Positions 31,701-38,272 of a stretch of 64,000 nucleotides of DNA are shown here, piece by piece. The notes below the pieces were generated by a model. That model worked only from the letters and a program-made list of their open reading frames with translations, was not told the origin of the DNA and searched no databases. Source of the stretch: Mytilus trossulus (taxonomy: Eukaryota > Mollusca > Bivalvia > Mytilida > Mytilidae); contig NC_086380.1 of assembly GCF_036588685.1 (NCBI RefSeq), forward strand, positions 34,734,692-34,798,691. Reading direction: 5' to 3'. A program made the position numbers and the translations under genes. Within the stretch, counting starts at the first letter, position 1; each line of letters starts with the position of its first letter.

Positions 31701-33951
31701 GAAACAAGCTTCACACAGTTTACATCTCTCATATTGTTTTTTTTTTATTAGTACCTGATTCCCTGTGATGAGAGTTATAACTCCGAACTTCATAAAATTC
31801 ATTGGAAATTTAAAACTGAATAGATTTTTCAGTCCACACTTTCTAAAGAAAAAACCTAAAAATCCAAGAGAACTGTCACAAAAAATGGAAAATGGCCCGA
31901 GCCTGCAGTTCAGTAGTACACAATCAAGATTTCAGAAAATATTGTAGTTGTTGTGAAATGACAGAATTCAGTTGAGTTTTATAATTAGCTATCAACTTTA
32001 ATCAAATGTTTAGATTTAGAAAATGCAGATCTCTTTCATTGGTCCAAATTGAATCCTAAACTAAGGAAATGAAATTACATAAACAACAATTGATTTCAAT
32101 ATTGTCAACCTTTCTACATGTTCTAGCTGTTCTCTTTTTCATTCTTCATATGAAAACTATCAAAAGATACCCCCCCTTTCCAAAAACATAATTAAATAGA
32201 AACAAGGGCCGTCTTTCCCCTCAGAGCTATTCAGCTCTTTGATTAATATTAAGAATGACATGAAGTTCCCATAAGTTGATTTTATTTTAATCTTTCAGAC
32301 TAAGAAAGATGAGAAGTGGTCGACAGACTAGTACACCAAAGAAGTTTGATAAGGAAGTCAGTGATGATGAAAGTGGTAAGTAAAAGATAGTTCACAATGT
32401 TTTACATGGGTGTACTTTATAAAATTAGTAAACTACTTTTATCTTATTAAACTTTTTCAATTCTCCAATAACATGAACAAAGGAGTAGGTCCGGTAAGGA
32501 CTCTTTTTGGCCTCAAATTTCAGTGTCATCTGACGAAAGATTTTGACCACTTTTTAAACAATTAAGTGTCTATTTCACTTGATTCAATTAATTTATGTGA
32601 AAGATTTTAACTGATTTAGTCATTAAAAACGATCCGATTCAAGCTCAAATATGAAAAATCTCTAAAATATGCCAAAAATCGACACATTTCAGATGGTTTT
32701 TGTCAAAAACGAAAGTGACCATCCGTGTTCATCCACAACCTTTATATATGTTATGTATTATCATGAAATACAACTAACATTCCAATATTAAGGATGAACA
32801 CGAATGCGCCCACTTTCGTTTTACACGAAAATCGTCTAAAATTTTACTAAAATGATAGAATTTTGAAGATTTCCGTAATTTAGCATGACTTAAGAGTGCT
32901 ACAACCCGATATATGTACATTGTATTGTCAAAAACTGCCTATATTTATGTAGCAGAATCATTTAACTGTCCAGTAAATAACTATAAGTTTACATTTTAAC
33001 AATTTTGTATAACTGTTATATTTTGGGGCCAAAAAGGGGTCTTACCGGACCTACTCCTTTGCAATGAAATGGTTCATATTTTTTTTACAGTACTTTATAA
33101 AGAATATAGTTTATAGTACAAATATAATTAATTAAATGAACTGTCTGATTTATTTGTCATGATCTTCACTAAGGCAAGTCCATGAGTCATGGACTCGTGA
33201 AAATCTGTCTGGACTCATCATTTTCAAAATTGGATTCCAAGATCATCAAGATTGTAAAATGTTGTTTCACTCGTGCACACATATCATTTCATAATAAAAG
33301 TTTAAAGATAATAAAAACTCTATTTTATTATAGGAACTGAAAACATAAATGAAATAGAAAATTAATTTCATTTTCTTACTCTTAGACTGACCATGGTAAA
33401 AAAAATCCAATGATTTGCCTTCGTTATAGAGAACCATGTTATGAATAAATTTATGCAACAAATTCCTGAAATTTAGATCTACAAATGTCGCAAGACTTTT
33501 TACCAAGCGGCATGTGTATTTGTTTCATGGCAGTCAAAGAGTATCAACTGTTTGAAAAACAAAATAGTAAAGAAATGATTGAATGTATAAATAAATTGCA
33601 TGTCTAATATTATTTTTTGTTAATATAATATAAGCTGGCCCACAATATCCACAATTCTTTGCCTTTTTCTTTGCAGGCAGTGAAAAAATATCTCCTCTGC
33701 GGAAACGTCTTGGACTTGAAGCTGAATCCTCCATTTTGAATCCCAGGAAAGGACAAAGAATTCCATGGAATTATAGTGAATCCAGAGACTTTTATAAACA
33801 AATCAAAAAGCATGGTGTAGGAAACTGGTCTAAAATAAGGGACGAATTACATACATTTAGAACCAATGTACAACTGAAAGATAGATGGCGCTGTATGTTA
33901 AATAATGAATCATTGATTACAAAATTGTCTAAAGAATGTGGAAAAATGTGA
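13663..33951 (+). CDS. TERF: TRF-type telomere repeat-binding protein (TERF1/TERF2 homologue), complete, ten exons
   Basis: Ten exons join in phase to about 405 residues: 13663-13789, 16159-16388, 17299-17391 (or -17424), 18914-19063, 24116-24174, 24933-25041, 28434-28500, 29916-29946, 32299-32375 and 33677-33951. Residues about 8-235 resemble the TRFH dimerisation domain (WILDYSYQRAWKEF near the start; LEEALKNIDSIEPL; CCRADDFEAGKDVFKRLW; FNTYERFLKKSVEYL). A polar, acidic linker follows. Residues about 338-405 are a Myb domain with tryptophans at 345, 365 and 385 (20-residue spacing) and the telobox-like VQLKDRWRCM. Family knowledge: TRF proteins dimerise and bind double-stranded TTAGGG within shelterin. 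There is no N-terminal acidic or Gly/Arg-rich domain before TRFH. Vertebrates have two such genes; this is one TRF-like gene with no clear assignment to either. The start has a good context (aagATGG). Confidence 0.9.
14040..14683. mobile_element. Foldback DNA element in TERF intron 1 with 5 bp target duplication
   Basis: It starts caggttgggaacaaaccccc and ends with the complement (gtttgttcccaacctg). The arms continue through several ctctatagaggg blocks to about 14185 and from about 14545. ATGAA flanks both ends (14035-14039 and 14684-14688). The small minus-strand frame at 14120-14347 lies inside and is unsupported. Confidence 0.8.
14790..15065 (+). repeat. Dispersed repeat F8, copy 1
   Basis: It matches 63705-64000 by eye over about 260 bp. 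Shared landmarks are catttgtgcgtttagg, gaggttggaaaact or gtggttggaaaact, gtcattagggaattg and cgatcactaagacgcttgat. It lies in TERF intron 1. Confidence 0.75.
15070..16120. other. TERF intron 1, no recognised element
   Basis: The stretch includes a GC-richer patch at about 15390-15450 (gggcgccgcgccctgggtgc) and a related reversed patch at about 15785-15840 (gccctgccctccactggcac). They may be the ends of another decayed element. The minus frame at 15686-15874 is unsupported. Confidence 0.4.
16159..16388 (+). CDS. TERF: TERF exon 2 (TRFH)
   Basis: Its acceptor is acttgcag|gg and its donor cag|gtgaga. It encodes residues 43-119, including a hydrophobic helix (QILLFLCRLSDG) and the conserved acidic-leucine motif DITALEEALKNI, matching the TPLESA helix of vertebrate TRFH. 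Confidence 0.9.
16884..17165 (+). repeat. Dispersed repeat F5, copy 1 (TERF intron 2)
   Basis: It runs from tatgccccacctacatga through tttttggtcaaggtagtttt, caacttgaaacctagtacac and atggtccaatgaacatagaa to gtgagtggggcatctg. Other copies lie at 20252-20480, 23205-23395 and, inverted and doubled, at 41215-41625. Confidence 0.8.
17299..17391 (+). CDS. TERF: TERF exon 3 (TRFH), with an alternative in-frame donor at 17424
   Basis: It encodes AVLVCCRADDFEAGKDVFKR and on to KEEK. Two donors keep phase 0: aag|gtactt after 17391 and aag|gtagga after 17424. The second adds eleven residues (VLNKLEKQVDK). By eye, alignment to vertebrate TRFH fits the shorter form better. Both may be used. Confidence 0.8.
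17571..18022 (+). repeat. Near-perfect ~205 bp tandem duplication in TERF intron 3
   Basis: The segment starting aactattagaattaatgtga at 17573 recurs at about 17817 with no difference that I can see until catttatat-type edges. A 40 bp partial third copy lies between them at about 17778-17816. The lack of divergence suggests a very recent duplication or an assembly artefact. Confidence 0.85.
18350..18526. mobile_element. Pogo/Tc1-type MITE with TA target duplication (TERF intron 3)
   Basis: It starts cagtaaaacctggctaaacc and ends ggtttaaacaggtttcactg, flanked by TA on both sides (18348-18349 and 18527-18528). TAAACC-like phrases recur inside it. The length of 177 bp and the TIR sequence fit a non-autonomous pogo-like element. 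Confidence 0.75.
18914..19063 (+). CDS. TERF: TERF exon 4 (TRFH), whose 3' end seeds a minisatellite
   Basis: It encodes 50 residues from NAVENLQKVIASND to SIPYLLQ, with acceptor tttttacag and donor ctgcag|gtattt. The last 30 nt (gacagtttcagcatacca and tacttactgcag) plus the donor and 22 nt of intron form the unit that repeats about 23 times to 20232. Reading past the true donor meets a TAA at 19082-19084. Confidence 0.9.
19034..20232 (+). repeat. 52 bp minisatellite made of TERF exon 4's 3' end plus its 5' splice site (about 23 copies)
   Basis: The unit is gacagcttcagcatacca, tacttactgcag, gtatttacaaaacacata and taat in order. The first copy is the true exon 4/intron 4 junction, with coding DSFSIPYLLQ. 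I count about 23 copies by the taccatactta landmark. Differences include C/T at the sixth base, two copies with cctcag in place of ctgcag, one with ccgg, and a spacer of about 22 bp after copy 2. Nearly every unit keeps cag|gtattt, so the intron presents about 20 potential donor sites. Confidence 0.95.
20252..20480 (+). repeat. Dispersed repeat F5, copy 2 (TERF intron 4)
   Basis: It runs from ttatgcccaacctaggagaa through caacttgaaacttagtacac to atggttcactgaacata, where the TIR element at 20481 begins. Confidence 0.75.
20481..23184. mobile_element. 2.7 kb TIR element with TA target duplication (TERF intron 4)
   Basis: The left end is cagtacaggtaaggacttat followed by ttttatggaagccttaatcc. The right end is its reverse complement with few differences, giving TIRs of about 47 bp. 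TA lies on both sides (20479-20480 and 23185-23186). CAGT ends with a TA duplication suit the Tc1/mariner group. No transposase frame was found inside. The longest frame (22653-22847, minus) is AT-driven. A degenerate ttcgggatttc repeat lies at about 22190-22330. The element sits between two F5 copies. Confidence 0.75.
22190..22330. repeat. Degenerate (TTCGGGATT)-like short tandem repeat
   Basis: Several imperfect units such as ttcgggtttcgggatt, ttcgggatcttgga and ttcgggaccttggg occur in about 140 bp, inside the 2.7 kb TIR element. Confidence 0.6.
23205..23395 (+). repeat. Dispersed repeat F5, copy 3 (TERF intron 4)
   Basis: It runs from cttcaggtaaaagtttttgg through aatttgaaacttagtacaca to gtgagtggggcatctttgta. 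The 5' part of the family consensus is missing. Confidence 0.75.
24116..24174 (+). CDS. TERF: TERF exon 5
   Basis: It encodes QAESYERNSHMKDLMKGTI plus two bases (phase 2), with acceptor atttttccag and donor aa|gtaaga. It continues the last TRFH helix. Confidence 0.8.
24350..24835. mobile_element. Foldback element in TERF intron 5
   Basis: The outer arms aatgtatcgtcgttgggctt (24368) and gcccagcgacgatatgtcat (about 24800) are near-complements. The inner arms include tgcatgcttccaaaatgtca and cattttggaagcaaacttt. It is non-coding. Confidence 0.75.
24933..25041 (+). CDS. TERF: TERF exon 6
   Basis: The acceptor is tttgtag|a and the donor gagact|gtaaga. It encodes FSNTEIQQYMTSNDIKSLTP, then a basic, glutamine-containing helix ending in LQRIRET. 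It lies at the end of the TRFH domain or the start of the linker. Confidence 0.75.
25072..25232. mobile_element. Palindromic element in TERF intron 6
   Basis: The segment aaataacataaaaaatttgg followed by tgcacactg pairs with cagtgtgcaccacatttttt followed by atgttattt around a short loop containing acgcgtagcagg. The arms extend outward through gtctat and atagac. Confidence 0.75.
25388..26430 (+). repeat. Large dispersed repeat with about 4.5 tandem ~195 bp units (TERF intron 6)
   Basis: The left edge contains gtcgagcctttgactttagt and a gtcggcgtcagcgtcgtcgg tract. Units start near 25489, 25682, 25876, 26072 and a partial at 26268, with attcactctgtggttaaagt as landmark. Each contains gaaacttggacagaagcttg-type and aaatggacttagtttttctg sequence. 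The right edge is tgttgagcttgcgattaaca. Confidence 0.8.
26749..27958. mobile_element. hAT-like non-autonomous element with CTTTACA target duplication (TERF intron 6)
   Basis: It starts cagtgttctccccagg and ends cctggggagaacactg. CTTTACA flanks both sides (26742-26748 and 27959-27965). The surrounding sequence is a copy of repeat F9, whose uninterrupted relative is at 57597-57877, so the empty site can be read directly. The enclosed 126-residue frame (27608-27988) is not a transposase I recognise and crosses the element's right end. Confidence 0.8.
28434..28500 (+). CDS. TERF: TERF exon 7 (acidic linker)
   Basis: It encodes NQIQESDIEEMEISVNNNNA and ES, an acidic and Asn-rich linker, with acceptor ggatttttcag and donor tcag|gttagt (phase 1). 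It is supported by phase continuity with exons 6 and 8 more than by homology. Confidence 0.6.
28575..28645. repeat. Short palindrome containing two TGACGTCA-like sites
   Basis: The segment ccatttgacgtcaagcaaca pairs with gttgtgacgtcaaatgtcat around a short loop. It lies in TERF intron 7. Any CRE-like role is unsupported; the symmetry is more likely from a MITE. Confidence 0.5.
29331..29510 (+). repeat. tRNA-derived SINE (TERF intron 7)
   Basis: It has an A-box-like aggtggtcaagtggg and a B box ggttcgaatcccgg (about 29402-29415) in tRNA spacing, followed by a body with gcgaaagcaaatttacagat and cattgttgggttgacgttta. The head differs from those at 3590 and 45400, so it is a different SINE family. 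Confidence 0.65.
29916..29946 (+). CDS. TERF: TERF exon 8 (31 nt, acidic linker)
   Basis: This small exon encodes DETEPEENTS across the junctions, with acceptor gtgtttcag and donor ccag|gttggt (phase 2). Phases match both neighbours. A microexon of this size could be skipped, but skipping would shift the frame into exon 9. Confidence 0.6.
29997..30204. mobile_element. Palindromic Tc1-type MITE with TA flanks (TERF intron 8)
   Basis: The left end ttgtggattcatttattttt and the right end aataatgaatccacag are inverted, with TA flanks. Inside, ctaattttcgtggatag pairs with the complementary ccacgaaaattgg region, so the whole 208 bp folds back. Open frames on both strands come from the palindrome. 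End fragments of the family recur near 42505, 49075 and 53985. Confidence 0.7.
30479..30714. mobile_element. Foldback MITE with TTG flanks (TERF intron 8)
   Basis: The left end ggcctaaaataaaatattgt followed by ttgtttctccaat pairs with the right end aattggggaaacaaac followed by aaaatattaatttaggcc. TTG lies on both sides, suggesting a 3 bp duplication as in PIF/Harbinger elements. Confidence 0.7.
31330..31430. repeat. GCGACAAGAAG motif array in both orientations
   Basis: Units like agcgacaagaagcgtcaag on the plus strand are followed by cttcttgtcgcttcttgtcg, their complement. The centre is a hairpin, tagcgacaagaa with ttcttcttgtcgct. It lies in TERF intron 8. Confidence 0.8.
32299..32375 (+). 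CDS. TERF: TERF exon 9 (basic then acidic linker)
   Basis: It encodes LRKMRSGRQTSTPKKFDKEV and SDDES, with acceptor tctttcag and donor agtg|gtaagt. The basic cluster could be a nuclear localisation signal, as is usual for the linker in this family. That function is inferred. Confidence 0.75.
32478..33061. mobile_element. 584 bp foldback element (TERF intron 9)
   Basis: It starts caaaggagtaggtccggtaa and ends ttaccggacctactcctttg. The arms continue inward to gaaagtgaccatccgtgttc and gaacacgaatgcgcccactt. It begins about 100 nt after the exon 9 donor. Confidence 0.8.
33677..33951 (+). CDS. TERF: TERF exon 10 (telobox Myb DNA-binding domain, stop)
   Basis: The acceptor is ctttgcag|gc. It encodes a basic segment (SPLRKRLGLE) and then the Myb domain. 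Three tryptophans lie at 20-residue spacing, with KKHGVGNWSKI in the middle and LKDRWRCM in the recognition helix. TGA is at 33949-33951. The protein ends 20 residues after the last Trp (LNNESLITKLSKECGKM). Confidence 0.95.
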
Positions 33952-34659
33952 AAAGTTTTGATTGCTTGAACAAGCTATGCTTAGTTTATCAAGCTATGTT
34001 AAACTTCTTACTCACAAATATTTTTAATTGTTTTTTAATGAGATAACAAGTTGATTTGAGTTCAATTGTTGTCAACTCTGCTAAAGTCAATAAATAGAAT
34101 TTTGAGACAGCCTTTTTAAGAAATTCTTATCTTGCTTGTGCAGACAAAATTATTATGAATTAATTAGACAATTTGATGATATTTTGTTCAAGAATGATAT
34201 CTTGTAAAAAAGATGAGAAGTAAACTGGGAAATTTTTGTGCTGTCTTAATTTCAAAATTTACCAACAAAATCTAGATTAGCACCATTTGGAATTATCAAT
34301 GTCCCGTGCCCTATTTAAGATTTTTCTTTATAAATTAATTAGAAATGTACAGTTTAAATGCATGTATTGAAATCTAGTGATAAAACCAAATGACAAGCCT
34401 AATATTTTAAATCTTTATCTTTGTGTTTGAATTTCCTAAAAGTTGAAATATTTGCAGTCTTTTAATTTCCTGTTTCAACTTTTACCACTTAAACATGTGA
34501 AATAGTGATATTAAAACTAATGCAAAAATTTCCCTGTTTACTGTAGTATTAACTTAAATTTTGTATTTGTAATCATTTCATAAAAATTGGTTATCATGGG
34601 TAAATTTTATTTACAAGCATGCACTTATTTTATTAAACTAATTCCGATACAAAATGATC
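33952..34659. other. TERF 3' flank
   Basis: This AT-rich sequence probably holds the TERF 3' UTR and its end. No second gene is seen. Confidence 0.5.
34089..34094 (+). promoter_or_regulatory. Candidate TERF poly(A) signal
   Basis: An AATAAA hexamer lies about 138 nt downstream of the TERF stop codon. Other AT-rich hexamers follow, so this is only the nearest canonical candidate. Confidence 0.35.
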
Positions 34660-35242
34660 ATTAGAAGATTGTGAAGACAGTTTTCTGTTTGAAATATCAA
34701 ATTCTAATATGACGTCCTTATTACACTTTGTTAACAAAGCCGTGTTCTAATGAGCACAAAAAATATGTTTGACACATGCGCAAGGACTTATTGCTTATAT
34801 TAATGTTATTTCCATCGTTATCCTTTAAAATATATACATTTAGGCAGCTAACATAAACTTTTATTATATATTTTTATGAAACAACACATATTTATCTTGC
34901 TAGTAGTTTAAAACTTATCAAATATGAAATGCAATGCACAGATTCCTCGAGGAGGAAACTGGAACAGCCAAACATTTTTACGGTAATTTCGTATGTTTCG
35001 ACTTATAAAAATACTATGTTTGTCCTATTAGAATCGAAATAATTCCTTCATGTCATGCTCTATGCTCATTTTAACATGGGTCGGCATTATATTTGACCAC
35101 ATTTTACACATCGTTAACGCTCCATGTAAAATATCGACAAATATAATGGCTACCCATGTTAAAATGAGCATAGAGCATGATATGAAGAAATTATTTCTTA
35201 ATTAGAAGATTGTGAAGACCGTTTTCTGTTTGAAATATCAAA
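34660..35242. repeat. Pair of 42 bp direct repeats enclosing a hairpin
   Basis: The repeat attagaagattgtgaagaca (34660) returns at 35201 with one visible difference over 42 bp. Just before the second copy there is a hairpin of about 60 bp arms (35039-35096 and about 35140-35199) containing gctctatgctcattttaaca and its complement. Confidence 0.8.
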
Positions 35243-35879
35243 ATCGATAAAAAAAAATTATTGACATCACATAAACAAGTTATGATAATCAGGAAGTGTA
35301 AATTTAGTTAATGATGAAATAAATTATCATGCACCAACATTTTTAAAAGAGGGATGCCCATTATGAATGGCATTGGATTTGTCTGAGTCAATAATCATAA
35401 ACGTTCTGCAAACAAAAAAATATTGGATCATTAAACATGTTAGAAACTGTGAAAAATAACTTTAAGAAATTGTTTAAATATATTGAAATAAGTTAACTTT
35501 CAAATAAAAAAAAACCTGTATGATTTAAGATTTTGGAGTATTGGGACTTTATTGTACAATATTGGAAGATCTCTGAATATGTGTATTTTAATTGTAGTAC
35601 ACACATGATTTGTCATCAGTTATCTTTCTGTCAGTCATTTACATTTATGATTTACTTTACATCTTTAACATACAATACAGTGTGGTTTTTTTTCCGCTTG
35701 TATTTTCCTATTCAGTGAAAATTATAAAATTTAACCTGCTGATTGCTAACGCCAAAAAATAATGGATATACGGTATATCCAATTTACAATAAGTCTGATA
35801 TAAACAATTTAAAATGCATATACTCATTGAAGTATATGAAAATTGCATGTGTATTCTAGTTTAGGCATCATCCAAATAA

Positions 35880-36068
35880 GGGCTGTTCCAGAAAATACTA
35901 TGTCCCCCCCAGGGAAGGCAATTTTTTTAAATATTATGTGGGTGGTTGTATTTGAAATACCAAAATGCAAAGGGAGTGCTGTTCTAATTAAATTTTATTT
36001 CTGTGGGTGGTGGGGGTTAAAAAAAAGTGCCGTCCCTGGGGGGGACATAGTATTTTCTGGAACAGCCC
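35880..36068. mobile_element. PIF/Harbinger-type MITE with TAA target duplication
   Basis: The TIRs are about 38 bp, starting gggctgttccagaaaatact and ending agtattttctggaacagccc. TAA is duplicated at 35877-35879 and 36069-36071. The 85-residue frame across it is spurious. Confidence 0.85.
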
Positions 36069-36071
36069 TAA

Positions 36072-36860
36072 CCATTGAGATGACCTCTGCAGACTGCTGA
36101 TTGTCACATAATCTGATATAAACATAAAACATAAAGTTCTATAAATAGATGGTGACCTCATGCAATTGGACCTTTTTAGGTCTGTTTGATTTCATGTTAT
36201 AGGTTTAAAAATAAGTTGATTATTGTTTTTAACTGTATAAGTAATATTATTTATGGATCACATCAGTCGAACAAAATGGTTCACCTTTCTGTCACTTTCA
36301 ATGTTGACATTCTTTTCCTTTTAATGACCTAACTTATAATTCATGCGCAACCAATCTTTTAGTTTAGATAATGGGTTAAATTGAAGGTCACATGAATATG
36401 GATTCAATGAGGTCAAATTATTCACTTGCAAGTGAATAATTCATTAGCGATGTTAATTTTGACAAAACTAAACTAAATTGGCTGCTAAAAGCTAATTATT
36501 ATTTCATTATTTCACTTTTATTAATGGATTAAAATAGAATCTTCAAATTTACAACAAATTCACCAGTGTAGAAATATCAATATCCTTTTTACCTAACTAC
36601 CTTTTGAATAATCTCAATTGAGTTAGTATAGTTTTATGTTGTGAAGTGCACTTTTATGTATTTTTTGTTAAAAATTATGTTTTATGTTTAGACTCCAGTT
36701 TTATGGGAAAAAGCATTAATTGTTGACAATGTACTTGTTTGTAATGAATGTTTTAATATTAATGTATGTTATTTTTAAAGGCTACTTAACAGTTGAAAGC
36801 AAGATGATTATATCATTATTGACAAAAATTGTCATGAAACATGAATTTGTTTTTCTTCAC
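36072..36860. other. Intergenic stretch, no gene or clear repeat
   Basis: The DNA is AT-rich with a short palindrome ttcacttgcaagtgaat at about 36421-36437. Nothing else is recognised. Confidence 0.4.
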
Positions 36861-36869
36861 TAAGGTCCC

Positions 36870-37075
36870 AACATATATACAAGTTTTATATAGATTAGAC
36901 CGTTGGTTTTCCCGTTTGAATGGTTTTAAACTAGTAATTTTGGGGCCCTTTATAGCTTGTTGTTCGGTGTGAGCCAAGGCTCTGTGTTGAAGGCCGTACA
37001 TTGACCTATAATGGTTTACTTTTTAAATTGTTACTTGGATGGAGAGTTGTTTCATTGGCACTCACACCACATTTT
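36870..37075 (+). repeat. Dispersed repeat F1 copy
   Basis: The landmarks are tagattagaccgttggttttc, ccctttatagcttgttgttc, ttgacctataatgg and ggcactcacaccaca. Relatives lie at 52335-52610 and 56985-57155. Confidence 0.75.
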
Positions 37076-37079
37076 CCTG

Positions 37080-38190
37080 TATCAAAGTAACTGTTAAGTA
37101 ACATATGCATGTGATATATCAACATTGTTTCATTTATTACAGTTATTCAAATCATGTATTGAAATTGGAAATAAAATTAAAAAGTTTTCTGTGCTTAAAG
37201 TGATTCTCTCGATATACCTTTTAATTTTGGAAACACTCGAGCCTCAAGCCCAAAAATTTGTAAGTCAAGGATGTGATTAAAATTCAATGTATAAAAAATA
37301 CAGCTTAATCCATGTGAGGTAAAATTTGTCTCAGGAGATGGAATCTTAGTTTCTTAATAATTTTTAACTGGTGTATCTTACAATGCATACATTGGCCTCC
37401 AGTAGAGTACCACTTTGCGTCTCAGGTCTAGTTGAAATATTGCTTCAGATCACCAGGTCAGTTTTAAAGAAACTTAACAGTTTGAATATCTCAGTTTTGT
37501 TACACATCTTTATAAATAAGACGTCATGTCACAAGGTAGCCTGCCAGATCTATCCTTTCTGCCAAGTAATATCCAAAGAGAAATCTATTTCTTGCAAATA
37601 TGACACAGAAAAAAAGAGGGTGATGGACCTGTAAATCAATAAATTAAACAGTGACCTTAATGAATTACAAGACATAAAATAGAACATATAACAGTCAGTA
37701 CAACAAAAGCACACAAGTGACAATTGTATAGATGTTCTGGACCATATGAGTATTTGGACCGAATGCTCATATGGTCCAGAACATAGACATGAAAGAGTTA
37801 CCAAAACAAAAACAAACACTTTTAAAGAATTTTTCCAGTTAGTGAAAGATGGCTCCTGGTGCTTTGGTCTTCTGTTTATGTAATCATGCTGTCCAACACA
37901 GTAATATCTATGACCATCTTATGGAGAAGATTTCATTCTGCAACTTTAGAAAAAGTAAAGTGAGACCAGATTTCAAATTTAGAAAAAAGAACCGAATCAC
38001 CAAACTATGAAAGAGCTATTTGATGTTAATCCACAGGACAGACATATTTACGGTACATGTATTTGAGTGAAATTAAATCACTTCAGTTTGTGACAAAAGT
38101 TGCAAAATACAAGACAGGGATTACAATCGGGTGAAGGCCAGCATTAACTATATGTATAAAGTTCCATATTTCAGAAGTAAGGAGGCCTGA
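37080..38190. other. Intergenic stretch with one strong hairpin
   Basis: At about 37734-37790 tgttctggaccatatgag pairs with ctcatatggtccagaaca around a 15 bp loop. Similar accatatga..tttggac phrases occur near 57280-57370. The small frames at 37371-37819 are unsupported. Confidence 0.5.
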
Positions 38191-38272
38191 ATGTTTCATA
38201 CTTTGTATAAAGATATCTTAAGTTTCTGTCAGGCATATGTCCTTTGTCATTGAATTCATTTGCATGATTCAT

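Noticed and set aside
33534-33813. Minus-strand frames over TERF exon 10
   Set aside because: They are antisense shadows of the Myb exon.
35843-36100. 85-residue frame
   Set aside because: It is a read-through of a MITE, with nearly mirror-image ends from the TIRs.
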